Of a stretch of 64,000 nt of DNA, positions 50,062 through 59,185 are shown in pieces (the first letter of the stretch is position 1; each line of letters starts with the position of its first letter). Position numbers and translations under genes: made by a program. A model generated the notes under the pieces. The model made no database searches and was not told the origin of the DNA. It saw only the letters and a program-made list of their open reading frames with translations. Source of the DNA: CAZRCZ01 sp964598765 (GTDB taxonomy: Bacteria; Sumerlaeota; Sumerlaeia; MVZB01; JAJFLK01); assembly GCA_964598765.1 (NCBI GenBank), contig CAZRCZ010000010.1, positions 95,855 through 159,854 on the forward strand. The letters run 5' to 3'.

Positions 50062-51995
50062 CAGGAATAGAGCCTCGGCCTACCCGACTCCCGCAGGGTC
50101 GAAATGAACGCGGCGGTCAACGGGTCAACACTGTTGGTTTGCGGCAGATGATATTTTTCCTGAAACGCCTGTAGCGCGTCGAGCATCTTCGATCCGAATT
50201 TGCCGTCAATCTCCTTGATCTTTTGTCCGTCCTGCAAGAGCACCCGTTGCAACTGCGCGACCGCTTCTCCTTGTGTTCCCGTCCGCAATCCGGTCAGTTG
50301 ATCGGGGTCCCGATACAAAACCGACAGCTCCCGAACGGCCGCAAGCAATTCCTTGCGCTTGACCGTTCGCAGTCCCTTGATCGGATCGGCCAGCGTGAAA
50401 AGGTCTCCCTGTGTGCGGAGCAAAGCCGCGCATGGCGGGAAATCCTTGGCGTCGGGGTCAAATTGAATCAGCAGGGGCAAATCCAATTTCAATGCCTCGG
50501 TGAGGTCGGGAGTTTTGAACACGAAAAAATGGAGTTGCTTGATCATCTCGGTCAAATCCCACTGCGTGACTTTTTCCGGCGGGGCTTGCGCGAAGGTGGA
50601 GAGTTCAACCTCAATTCCCCATGCGCGAATCAAGCTGATGTGCGCGGCGGCGGCGGCGTGCTCGCGACGCTCGACCCGCACGACGCGATCCGAATCATAC
50701 TCCCAAGGATTTGGGGGAAGCGGAGTCGGCTTGGGAGTTGGCGAAGCGGTCGGTTCGGGAGGAGCGGGCGTTGCGAATGGGGCGACCGCCGCGGGAGTCG
50801 CAGGATCTGCGGCAGGTTTTGGGTCGGAGGCCGCATTCCCCTTTTTTTCCTCGGGCGCGGCTCGAGCCGTCGGCGGGTTAGTTTGAGCCGATGCCAAAAT
50901 TTTTGGATTCGATTTGCCCTCCGGCGACTTGATCTTCGCAGGGGATTCCTTGTCTGGTGATTGAGCCGACGACGGGGAATCTAGCGCGATTTGTCGCTCG
51001 CGCTCCGAAGCGGCCCGCGCTTTTTCGCTCGTCACGTCCTTGAGCGTCGCGCCGAGCCAAACTCCCGCCGCGACAATCGCCAACGCGCCCACGCCGAGCA
51101 GTCCTTGTCCCAACACGCGCCAGAGGGCACTTGGAGCTTTTTTCGCGGGAGCCGCGGTTGCCGAAATCGTCTCGTCTTCCAGTTGCAACTCGCCGCGGAC
51201 TTCGTTGACCGCCTGCTGAACCATGTCGCCGTCAATGTCGAAGCGGCTTGTGACGTAACCCAAGAGCAAACATCGGTCGCAAATGACGTTGATCTTGCGC
51301 GGAATGCCCTTGGAGTAGTGATAAATCAACCGAAGCGCTTGCGGCGTCCACTCGATATTGACCTGCGACTTAGCGACGCGGAGCCGATGCCGGATGTATT
51401 CGCCGACTTCTTCCTCGGACAGCGGCGTGACGTGATGCCGAACGGTAATCCGCTGATTAAGTTGTTCCAATTCCGGCAAAGCCAACGTTTGTTGAAGTTG
51501 GGGCTGGCCGACCATGATGATCTGAATCAGCTTGTCGGTTTCGGTTTCCAGATTGCTGATCATGCGGATTTGTTCGAGCGTTTCGGGGCGGAGATTCTGC
51601 GCCTCGTCCAAAATCAGCACGCAGTTGTTTCCCTTCCGGAATTGCTCGACGAGGAAATAATTCAACTTGTCCAACAACTCTTTCTTGGAACTGGAATCGG
51701 CGGGAAGGCCGTATTCCTCGTTGATCGTCTTCAACAATTCAAGATCGGAGAGATAGGAATTCAGAATGACCGCCGTCTTGATCCGGTCGTGATCGAGCTG
51801 GGCGTGGAGCGTTCGATAAAGCGTCGTCTTGCCGCTCCCGATCTCGCCCGACAGGCAGATGAATCCCTTGCGCTCGCGGACGCCGTAGAGCAACGCCGCC
51901 AAGGCCTCCTGATGCCGCTTGCTCAAAAACAAAAATTTCGAGTCCGGCGTCAGGTTGAAGGGTTGTTCGGCGAGACCGTAAAACTGGCAATACAT
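50061..51995 (-). CDS. GspA/ExeA-like AAA ATPase with peptidoglycan-binding domain
   Basis: 644 residues from ATG 51995, chosen because YCQFYGLAEQPFNLTPDSKF is the canonical ExeA start; earlier ATGs at 52103 and 52169 would add 36 or 58 residues and the latter collides with the divergent lipoprotein start. Residues ~45-270 are an AAA domain: FICLSGEIGSGKTTLYRTL (Walker A 50-57), NCVLILDEAQNL (Walker B) and IMVGQPQLQQTL. A single membrane helix (GLLGVGALAIVAAGVWLG) lies near residue 300, then a Pro/Ala linker, a periplasmic domain resembling a degenerate C39-peptidase fold, and a terminal PG-binding domain (RTGTQGEAVAQLQRVLLQDG, DGKFGSKMLDALQAFQ). It inserts the secretion complex through the wall. 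No other gsp genes are in the window. Confidence 0.85.
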   Translation of the reverse strand: MYCQFYGLAEQPFNLTPDSKFLFLSKRHQEALAALLYGVRERKGFICLSGEIGSGKTTLYRTLHAQLDHDRIKTAVILNSYLSDLELLKTINEEYGLPADSSSKKELLDKLNYFLVEQFRKGNNCVLILDEAQNLRPETLEQIRMISNLETETDKLIQIIMVGQPQLQQTLALPELEQLNQRITVRHHVTPLSEEEVGEYIRHRLRVAKSQVNIEWTPQALRLIYHYSKGIPRKINVICDRCLLLGYVTSRFDIDGDMVQQAVNEVRGELQLEDETISATAAPAKKAPSALWRVLGQGLLGVGALAIVAAGVWLGATLKDVTSEKARAASERERQIALDSPSSAQSPDKESPAKIKSPEGKSNPKILASAQTNPPTARAAPEEKKGNAASDPKPAADPATPAAVAPFATPAPPEPTASPTPKPTPLPPNPWEYDSDRVVRVERREHAAAAAHISLIRAWGIEVELSTFAQAPPEKVTQWDLTEMIKQLHFFVFKTPDLTEALKLDLPLLIQFDPDAKDFPPCAALLRTQGDLFTLADPIKGLRTVKRKELLAAVRELSVLYRDPDQLTGLRTGTQGEAVAQLQRVLLQDGQKIKEIDGKFGSKMLDALQAFQEKYHLPQTNSVDPLTAAFISTLRESGRPRLYS

Positions 51996-52168
51996 CGGCT
52001 TATTGGCCTTATCGGCTTTCGGGAGGGCCGGCGCGACGGAAATTTGTCCGGTCGAGGCGCGGTTGAAGTATTGTGCGGTTGTTGGCTTGGCGAGTTCAAG
52101 CATTTTGCGTTCATGCCGCTGGACATTGGGACGCGAGCTTGGATACCTTTTGAGGGAGGAACCGACCA

Positions 52169-52411
52169 TTGCGCGGATTTTTTCAAATCCTATTTGTCAT
52201 TGGAGTCGCATCCGTGTTCGCATCATGCGGAGCCGATCAAACCCCGACGCAGAAACCCAAACAAACTCCGACGGTCGGACCTTCCGGCTCGCTGTCCGAT
52301 TATCCCGGCGCCGGAGTGATTTCCTCTCCGCCCGAAGCGGTCTTGGAAACGCCGAAGGATTCGCCGATACGTCACCGAGCGGCCTCGACGACGCCAGTTT
52401 CCCACCCATGA
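52169..52411 (+). CDS. Small lipoprotein
   Basis: 80 residues from TTG 52169 with GGGAGG nine bases upstream. The N-terminus (FFQILFVIGVASVFASC) is a lipoprotein signal with Cys at residue 20, followed by GADQTPTQKPKQTPTVG, a disordered Pro/Thr tail. It overlaps the glycosyltransferase start by four bases (ATGA), so the two are translated together. It is divergent from the GspA-like gene. Function unknown. Confidence 0.65.
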   Translation: MRGFFQILFVIGVASVFASCGADQTPTQKPKQTPTVGPSGSLSDYPGAGVISSPPEAVLETPKDSPIRHRAASTTPVSHP

Positions 52412-53658
52412 CCGTTTCTTCCATTCGAGTATTTTACGATGCCCGGACGATCCGCCCCGGCATGACGGGCGTGGGTCGTTCGACCTTGGAGTTGTTGCGC
52501 GGATTGGCGGATCTGGCTAAAAAACAAAAAGGGGACGAGAGGCTTTCCCTTCGCGCCTTGGCGTTAAACTCATCCTTATCCACCTTGCGAGCAGATCCGG
52601 ATTTGGAAAATGTCGAATGGCTCGCAACCGATCTGGATTACGAATATCACCCTCGCGGCGACTTCGGATTGCGGTTTCAAGTGCCGCGACTGGTGAAACC
52701 CGGCGAGATTTATCACGGTCCGGCGTTTCTGATTCCGGAGGGACGGCAACCTTTTCCACGCGTCGTGACGATTCATGACGCGGGGGTATTCAGCCGCCCG
52801 GGGGATTACCCGTGGCGGTTCAACGCCTACATGCGTTGGCGGATTCGGCGGTCGGTTCGATGGGCGGATCGGATCATTGTCCCGTCCCGTTTTGTCGCCG
52901 GAGAAGTTTCCGAATTGTTTCCGACATGCAAAGAGAAGATTCGAGTCGTTCCCGAAGCGCCAACGCGGGGGGGATTCGTTGGGGAAATTCGAGGGACAGG
53001 CACGCGGACGAACCCCCGCGAGCCAGTTCCTGCATTTCCCAACAGTCGGATAATCGGCGCAGAGGACAATGCTTCATCCGCTGATCTTGTGCCGGCGCAG
53101 TCCCGGTTCTTCCTCTCCATCGGAACGCTCGAACCGCGCAAGAACGCCGCGACGGCGTTGGCGGCGTTGGAAATTTTGAATCAAGGAGGGGCAGGCGACC
53201 CGCCCGTCAATCTCTTCCATTGGGTCTGGATCGGCGGGTTGGGACACAAGAGCCGCGAATTTGTGGAACGCCACGCCGCATCTCCCGCCGCCCCCTATTT
53301 TCATTTGCTGGGATTCCAAGAGCATGAAGCCATCGCCGATTACCTTTGCCGCGCCGTTGCGTTCGTCCATCCGGCGCGATATGAAGGATTCGGCTTGCCG
53401 CCGCTCGAGGCGATGTCAGTTGGCTTGCCTGTAATCGCCTCGGATATTCCCGCCTTGCGCGAAGTTTGCGGCGATTCCGCGCTCTATTTCCCTCCGGGCG
53501 ACGCTAACGCGCTGGCGGACAATTTGAACCGTCTTTCAAATGACGCTTCGCTCCGCGAAACGCTCAAAGGATTAGGTTGCAGGCGCGCCTCGGAATTTAG
53601 CTGGGAACGCGCCGCCGCGAACCTGCTGGCTGTTTTCCGCGATGTTTGTCCAGAATAA
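52408..53658 (+). CDS. Family-4-type glycosyltransferase carrying an in-frame palindromic element
   Basis: 416 residues, GT-B fold. N-terminal part: SIRVFYDARTIRPGMTGVGR (acceptor side) and GEIYHGPAFLIPE, VVTIHDAGVFS. C-terminal donor domain: FFLSIGTLEPRKN, WIGGLGHKSREF, FHLLGFQEHEAIADYLCRA, FVHPARYEGFGLPPLEAMSV with the E-x7-E region, GLPVIASDIPALREVCGDSA. It transfers a sugar from a nucleotide-sugar donor, probably in surface polysaccharide synthesis. Residues 192-211 (GEIRGTGTRTNPREPVPAFP) are encoded by a copy of the 58-bp palindromic element, and the linker between KIRVVPEAP and FFLSIG is unusually long. The coupled lipoprotein lies upstream. Confidence 0.88.
   Translation: MTVSSIRVFYDARTIRPGMTGVGRSTLELLRGLADLAKKQKGDERLSLRALALNSSLSTLRADPDLENVEWLATDLDYEYHPRGDFGLRFQVPRLVKPGEIYHGPAFLIPEGRQPFPRVVTIHDAGVFSRPGDYPWRFNAYMRWRIRRSVRWADRIIVPSRFVAGEVSELFPTCKEKIRVVPEAPTRGGFVGEIRGTGTRTNPREPVPAFPNSRIIGAEDNASSADLVPAQSRFFLSIGTLEPRKNAATALAALEILNQGGAGDPPVNLFHWVWIGGLGHKSREFVERHAASPAAPYFHLLGFQEHEAIADYLCRAVAFVHPARYEGFGLPPLEAMSVGLPVIASDIPALREVCGDSALYFPPGDANALADNLNRLSNDASLRETLKGLGCRRASEFSWERAAANLLAVFRDVCPE
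52982..53039 (+). repeat. Dispersed palindromic element, copy 3, inside a CDS
   Basis: 58 bp starting GGGAAATTCGAGG and ending CCTGCATTTCC, aligning to 46606-46663 with about eight mismatches. It lies in frame in the inter-domain linker of the glycosyltransferase without interrupting translation. Confidence 0.75.
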
Positions 53659-53660
53659 AG

Positions 53661-53744
53661 AACCGCCGATGCACGCGGATTCACGCCGATCAGATTATTG
53701 TGATCTTCGATGCTATCGGCGTGAATCCGCATGCATCGGCGGTT
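53661..53744. terminator. 30-bp hairpin between convergent genes (bidirectional terminator-like)
   Basis: Arms 53661-53690 and 53715-53744 match at 29 of 30 positions when inverted (one G-U pair). The loop is 24 bases, and AATTTTTC follows. It begins two bases after the glycosyltransferase stop and ends 12 bases before the next gene's stop. The arm text (CCGCCGATGCACGCGGATTC) is itself a common intergenic repeat type. Confidence 0.65.
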
Positions 53745-53756
53745 AATTTTTCTTCG

Positions 53757-56486
53757 TCACGGCAACAAATCCTTCGCATCCGTCAAATCACGGACGCCGA
53801 ACCACGCCGAATCGTCCACGCCGCCGAGCACCTTGGCCGAGATCGTCAGCGGCTCACCGGCCGGCGACCAGCCATCGGGGAGTTTGAGCGAGAAAATGCC
53901 GTGCATCCCGACGGCCATCGGCATCGCCCTCATGCTGAGTTGAAATCCGTTTTGCGACCACGATTCATCCTCGCCGTGCGGCGTGAAGTTCAGGATGACC
54001 TTGCCGTTCAGGCTAAGCTGAATTTGCGGGGCGAGGTAGTAGCTCGCGGCAAAAACGACCGTATTGGCGCTCTTGCCCGTCCACGGCGCGGTCTTCCAAC
54101 TCACCCCCTTGCCGTTGATCCCGAACGAACGGCGGGTATAGGCCAACATCCGATACTCGCCGTCGAAATTGGCGTATTTCGGCGCGGTTATGTCGGCTTC
54201 GAGAAGATAGGCGTAGCCGGAGACCGGTTGCGGCGGATAAGGGGTCCGCGAAATGAAAGGACGCCGAATATAAAGCGAGACCGGCGGACAATAGGTTTTG
54301 TCGGGAATGTTAAGTTGGGCGACGAACCGGATTTCGTGCGTTCCGGCGCCGGCCGCGATGGGACAACGGAACAGGCGCGTCGCTTGCGCCGTGCTCCCGA
54401 TCGCTCCGGCGGGGGTGTTCATCGCAATCGGCACGGGGAACGAACCCAACCGCAGATCGTCCTGATAGATCGAGAGAATCAGCTTGGCGGCGTCAGGAAC
54501 ATAGGGAGTAATCGCCTGCCATTCGAAGCCGAAGGTCCGGGTGGTCTTTTCGTCCCCCTCGGCGACGAGCGGAACAAAGGCCGTCACCTCGGCGACTTTG
54601 GCCTTCTGCTCCGGAGGTTGAAAAAATTCAAACTCGCGTTTCACTCCGGGGATTTTCAGGACTAATCCCTTTCTCGATCCGCGAATTTTTAATTCCAAAC
54701 CACGATACGGATTGATGGGAGGAGTATAGCGTTTACCGCTTACGTCAATCGCGCGGACGCCCGACGGACATTCCGGCGTCCCGGGAGGAGGCAACATTTG
54801 TCCGGTCGGATCGGACGATTCAAAGAAGACGCTCGCGTAGGCCAAATCCTCGGGTTGGAGAAGATGATCGAGCTTATGCGCGCGGAGTCTTTCGCGGACG
54901 GTCTCGATTTTGTAGGGGTCGTCGTCATAGAGGAATCCGGGGTAATACCGCCAGACCGGACCGATCACGACGAGCTTGTCGTTGGCGCGTTGTTCAAGCG
55001 CGGGATAAACGGCTTCGTTCATGAGCGACGCCCCTTCGAGTTCCTTGAGTTGGGGATGCTCCGAAGCAAATGCCAGTTTGCGGAATTCCACGTTCTTGGT
55101 CTGAAATGCAACAACGGCTCCCCCGAGAAACCAAATGATTCCCAGCAACCCCGCGCCAAAGATCGCCGGGCGCATTCGTTCTCGAAGCGTTCCCGCGCAC
55201 AAACCGCTCAAGGTCAGCGCGAGCAGAGGCCAGCCGGGGAACGTCATGCGCGGGGCGAAACTCAACTCCCGTTGTTGCGTGAGCAGGACGATCCAAACCG
55301 CGATGGCAATGAGCAAAGCCGGAGCGGAAAGTGGCGATAACTCTTTTTTAGATTCCGTGTCATCCGCGTCCGTCCGTGTCTCCTTCATCCATCCCAATCC
55401 CAATCCCCATGCCGCTCCGACGACGCCGGCAATCAGCAACGGAATCCAAACCCGCGATTGAGCGGAATGAGAGGCGAGCGACAATCCGGAGGCGACGCAC
55501 AACAAAATCGCGGCCAATAAAATTTTGCTCGGGATTCGAATGGAGGCGTGACGAACTCCGAAAACAGCGGCCGCAACCAGCGCCGAGATCAGAAAAGGAT
55601 CAAGTTCGCAAAATCGTCTCCACCAGACGATCTGGACGAGAAATTCCTCCCGCGACAATTCTTTGCGGACGTCCCATGCCTCCAAGAGATGGAACGCAAA
55701 TTTACCTCCCGAATAGCGGGTCCAATAAGAGATTAGCCAGACGGGCAGAATTGCAAACCCGACGGCGAGCGCCGGACAGACGAAACTTCCCCACAATCGG
55801 CGCCAGATGGAAACCTTTCGAGCGAAAAGTCCGGCAAGCGCGGAAAAGGCCAGACCCACGCCGAGCGCGACCGCGACCGCTCCGGTTCCCTCGGCGCTTC
55901 CCAAGGCGAGTCCGACGGCAAGTCCCCCGATCGCCCATTGCCAACTCTTCCAGCGGGGTGAACTGAAACAGAAAAGCGCGACGCAAATCCAGAGCGCGGC
56001 GAGGATGGTTCCCGAAACCCGCAGAGCATAAAGCAGAAACATGGGGGAAAGTCCGGCGATGAGAAGCGCGAACAAAAGTCCACGCCGACCGTAAAGCCGA
56101 TTCGCGGCTCCGGCGAGCGCCGCCATCGCTCCCAACGCCGCCATGAGGCTCACCGCGAAGGCGTTTTCGCCGGGGGAGGGCGCAATAGCGCCGAAGAGCA
56201 GATGCGGAAGCGACCAAAGGAGATGAACGTGATCGGTGCTCTTGTAGGCGATCTGCCATCGTTCCGCCCAGTTCACGGTGCAGGCGAACTCGGCGGCCTG
56301 CCGCATGGAGGCGGCGTTCATCCCGGCCCGTTCCTGCTCATCGAGCGGAATTGGAATGGAGAGAAACAGGAACCGAACGAGCCATGAGAAAACGACGAGA
56401 GACGCGACAAATCCCTCAACGGAGACGCCGCGGACGATCCCGCCGATTTTGCGGGGAAGGAAAGTTAAGATTCCAGCGAGTCTCAT
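53757..56486 (-). CDS. GT-C-like membrane protein with large C-terminal domain, paralogue 1
   Basis: 909 residues from ATG 56486, which overlaps the stop of paralogue 2 (ATGA). The N-terminal ~450 residues contain about 11-12 membrane helices. The first loop has IPIPLDEQERAGMN, an Asp-Glu motif like ArnT/PMT glycosyltransferases, then TVNWAERWQIAYKS. The C-terminal ~430-residue soluble part has NPYRGLELKIRGS, KTYCPPVSLYIRRPFI, VSGYAYLLEAD and DSAWFGVRDL, shared with the two paralogues upstream. It is probably a lipid-linked-sugar transferase acting outside the cytoplasm; the C-terminal domain has no name I know. Confidence 0.75.
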   Translation of the reverse strand: MRLAGILTFLPRKIGGIVRGVSVEGFVASLVVFSWLVRFLFLSIPIPLDEQERAGMNAASMRQAAEFACTVNWAERWQIAYKSTDHVHLLWSLPHLLFGAIAPSPGENAFAVSLMAALGAMAALAGAANRLYGRRGLLFALLIAGLSPMFLLYALRVSGTILAALWICVALFCFSSPRWKSWQWAIGGLAVGLALGSAEGTGAVAVALGVGLAFSALAGLFARKVSIWRRLWGSFVCPALAVGFAILPVWLISYWTRYSGGKFAFHLLEAWDVRKELSREEFLVQIVWWRRFCELDPFLISALVAAAVFGVRHASIRIPSKILLAAILLCVASGLSLASHSAQSRVWIPLLIAGVVGAAWGLGLGWMKETRTDADDTESKKELSPLSAPALLIAIAVWIVLLTQQRELSFAPRMTFPGWPLLALTLSGLCAGTLRERMRPAIFGAGLLGIIWFLGGAVVAFQTKNVEFRKLAFASEHPQLKELEGASLMNEAVYPALEQRANDKLVVIGPVWRYYPGFLYDDDPYKIETVRERLRAHKLDHLLQPEDLAYASVFFESSDPTGQMLPPPGTPECPSGVRAIDVSGKRYTPPINPYRGLELKIRGSRKGLVLKIPGVKREFEFFQPPEQKAKVAEVTAFVPLVAEGDEKTTRTFGFEWQAITPYVPDAAKLILSIYQDDLRLGSFPVPIAMNTPAGAIGSTAQATRLFRCPIAAGAGTHEIRFVAQLNIPDKTYCPPVSLYIRRPFISRTPYPPQPVSGYAYLLEADITAPKYANFDGEYRMLAYTRRSFGINGKGVSWKTAPWTGKSANTVVFAASYYLAPQIQLSLNGKVILNFTPHGEDESWSQNGFQLSMRAMPMAVGMHGIFSLKLPDGWSPAGEPLTISAKVLGGVDDSAWFGVRDLTDAKDLLP

Positions 56487-59185
56487 TGCGTCAAAAACTC
56501 CATCGGGTTGGCGACGTCGCGGACGCCGAACCAAGAATGATTGTCCCGTCCGCCGATCACTTTGATTCCCAGTTCCAACGGTTCTCCGGCGCGGAATTTG
56601 CCGGGCGGCAGTTTCAGCCGCAGGATTCCCCCGACCCCCAGACGCGCCGACAGATACTTGAATTCAAGAACGAAGCCTTTTCCATCCCAAACTTTCCAAG
56701 TGCCGTCGGGTTGAAAGCTGGGAATGATGACTTCGCCATTGACGCTCAGTTGGCAGGCCGGCCCCGCGTCGTAACTGCAGGCGATCGCGATCCAGTCGCG
56801 GTCGTCGCCGCTCCAAGGGGCGGTCTCCCAGCGCAATTCCTTGTCCTGACCCTCGGGCATTTTATACGCCCGCGCAAGAAGCGCGCGAACGCTCTCCGTA
56901 TAAGGAGCGTCGGGTTGAAGGTCGGGAGCCTCAATCAACCGGGCGAAACCCGAAACCCCTTTCGGGTGTCCCGAAGGAACCCAAGGAATTTGAATGAAAG
57001 GACGGCGGATGTAAAGCGAGACCGGCGGGCAGTGTTTGGATTGGGTCACCTCCAATTTGGCAACCAGCCGAATGTCCTCCCGCTCCTTGGTCGGCGTGTA
57101 AGGACACTGAAAAAGTTTGTGTCGCGTCGCGCCGAATTCCACCAATGGAGCCATGACGGCGACTTCCCGATGTCCCGCGAACGCCGTGACGGTCAATCGC
57201 GTGTCGTCCGGAAGGTTGGGCGAAATCGCCTCCCACTCGAATCCAAAAATCGTAGGTCTTCCGGCTTGCGCGGGCAGGGTGAATTCCACGGATTGTTCAT
57301 TTTTCACGCTCCCTTCCGAGGCGGGGAAATCCAGTTCGATTCCCCGGTAAGGGTGGATTCGTGGAAAAAAAATGTTTCCCTGAAGATTATGTCCGACGAG
57401 ATCGTGGGGAGTAAGGGGCGTGCCGGGGGAAGGAAGAATTTTGTTGGTCGGGTCCCCCTCGTCGTAGTGAACCGACCCATTGATCATTTCCTCGGGGCGC
57501 ATGATACGATCCACGCTGTGGAAATAATATCGTTTGCGGAGGTCAATGATCTTGTAGATTTCCTCTTCATACATGACCTCCGGATAAACCCAGCTTGAGG
57601 CGGCGTAAATGCGGACGTTGTCGTTGACCCGCCGATCCAGATAAGGATAGCCGATGTCGCTCAAGATCAAATCCACGTATTCGACGAATTTCTTCTCCGG
57701 ATATTTCCATCCGAAGAGGTCCCTGCGCGAGGCGGCGTCGCGGCTGTAGAGTGTTCCCGCCGCGCCGATGAGAAAAATCGGCAGGCCGAAGATGGCACAG
57801 AATCGAACAAGCGTCTCAAATCGCTTTTGAAAAAGTGATAGGAGCAGACCGCACAGTCCCAAAGAAAGAATCGGCCACCCCGCGAAGGTCAGCCGCGGCA
57901 TGTCGCTCAACTTTCGAAAGAAGGTGTAGAAAACGGCCAACGCGATGAGACTCACAGGCACGGCCCAGCGGCCAAGTGGAGCCGAGAGGGATTGCGGATT
58001 GAAGGGCGGAGGAGGGATAGGGCGAGTTCCATCTTCATCCTTCTCTTTCTCCTTCTCATCTTCACCCGCCTGAATCCGAAGTCGGAGCCAACTGCGGTCG
58101 AGAATTCGAAAATAGGGAATCCCAAGGCCGATCAAGGTGAAGAGGGGGATCGAGACCCATGCGCGGGGATAGGCTTGGGACATGGAAACTCCAACCAGAA
58201 CGATCGCGGTCAAATAGATGACGCAAAGAAGCGCGCGCGAAAGACGGCTTATCCATGACGCGCGGAACGTCAAGCAGAGTGCGACGACTGTTGCAATTTG
58301 GTAAAACGGCTCGAACTCGAACAGATGCCGAAGCCACATGCCATAAGGCCCGGGATAATAGTTCCAGACGAGGTTCTCATGGCTGAACAGACGATCCGAA
58401 TACGCTTGGGAGGGATAGGCGTTGAAGGCTCCGGCCCAGCGTGACCAATAGTCGAGAACGGCCATCGGCAGGAGCGCCGCAACAACACCCGGGATTGGGC
58501 AAAGGAAGAAGCGCCAAAGTCGCCGTCCAATTGACACGCCCGACTCGAATAGCGACAGGAAAAGGCAGATCGTCATGCCGATCGCCAGAGCCGCAATGGC
58601 TGGACCCGTCCCATAATGAGTGGTGAAGGCCAATCCCAAACACAGCCCGCCCCACGACCAGCTTTTCAGGCTCCACCGAGGCGAGCTGAACGAAAGCATG
58701 GCGAGGCAAACCCACATGACCGCTTGCATTGTGGCGTAGAGCCGGATGGAGTAAGTCAGGAAATAAGGGGAAAGCGAGGCGAGCAGAAGAGCCAAAAGAA
58801 ATCCCCGCTCGCCGTAAATTCGCTTGGCCGTCGCGGCAAACGCCCCCATGGCGATCATCGCCGATAACGCGGAGAGCGAAAAGGCGGAAAGACTCTTGCT
58901 GGGAAAGAGATACGCCCAGATCAAATGCGTGATAACGCAAAATGTGCGCCCGTAACTGTATCGCTCGACGATTTCCCATCGTTCCGCCCAGTTGCTGGTG
59001 TGCATGAAATTGGACGCCGCGACGTAACTGCCGACTCCGAGCACGGGATATTCGTCATGCCCCAACGCCGTGGGGTAGGCCAAAAACAACAATCGGACCA
59101 CCCACGTCGCGCCGCAAAGCGCGAAGACCAATTTACGCGCGGGCCATTGCAGGAAATTGAAAGTTGGCGCGATCTTCGCGTTCAT
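56483..59185 (-). CDS. GT-C-like membrane protein with large C-terminal domain, paralogue 2
   Basis: 900 residues from ATG 59185, whose codon overlaps the stop of paralogue 3 (ATGA). The same plan: about 12 helices with first-loop motif ALGHDEYPVLG and TSNWAERWEIVERYSYGRTF, then KLSDMPRLTFAGWPILSLGL at the end of the membrane part. The soluble part has HPYRGIELDFPAS, KHCPPVSLYIRRPFI, VSGFARLIEAPD and NHSWFGVRDV. It is closer to paralogue 3 than to paralogue 1 by eye. The tight overlaps mean the three proteins are made together and may form one assembly or act sequentially on one glycan. Confidence 0.75.
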   Translation of the reverse strand: MNAKIAPTFNFLQWPARKLVFALCGATWVVRLLFLAYPTALGHDEYPVLGVGSYVAASNFMHTSNWAERWEIVERYSYGRTFCVITHLIWAYLFPSKSLSAFSLSALSAMIAMGAFAATAKRIYGERGFLLALLLASLSPYFLTYSIRLYATMQAVMWVCLAMLSFSSPRWSLKSWSWGGLCLGLAFTTHYGTGPAIAALAIGMTICLFLSLFESGVSIGRRLWRFFLCPIPGVVAALLPMAVLDYWSRWAGAFNAYPSQAYSDRLFSHENLVWNYYPGPYGMWLRHLFEFEPFYQIATVVALCLTFRASWISRLSRALLCVIYLTAIVLVGVSMSQAYPRAWVSIPLFTLIGLGIPYFRILDRSWLRLRIQAGEDEKEKEKDEDGTRPIPPPPFNPQSLSAPLGRWAVPVSLIALAVFYTFFRKLSDMPRLTFAGWPILSLGLCGLLLSLFQKRFETLVRFCAIFGLPIFLIGAAGTLYSRDAASRRDLFGWKYPEKKFVEYVDLILSDIGYPYLDRRVNDNVRIYAASSWVYPEVMYEEEIYKIIDLRKRYYFHSVDRIMRPEEMINGSVHYDEGDPTNKILPSPGTPLTPHDLVGHNLQGNIFFPRIHPYRGIELDFPASEGSVKNEQSVEFTLPAQAGRPTIFGFEWEAISPNLPDDTRLTVTAFAGHREVAVMAPLVEFGATRHKLFQCPYTPTKEREDIRLVAKLEVTQSKHCPPVSLYIRRPFIQIPWVPSGHPKGVSGFARLIEAPDLQPDAPYTESVRALLARAYKMPEGQDKELRWETAPWSGDDRDWIAIACSYDAGPACQLSVNGEVIIPSFQPDGTWKVWDGKGFVLEFKYLSARLGVGGILRLKLPPGKFRAGEPLELGIKVIGGRDNHSWFGVRDVANPMEFLTQ

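Noticed and set aside
51996..52169. Longer start of the GspA-like ATPase at 52169
   Set aside because: It would collide with the divergent lipoprotein's TTG, and family members begin at the MYCQFYGL segment.
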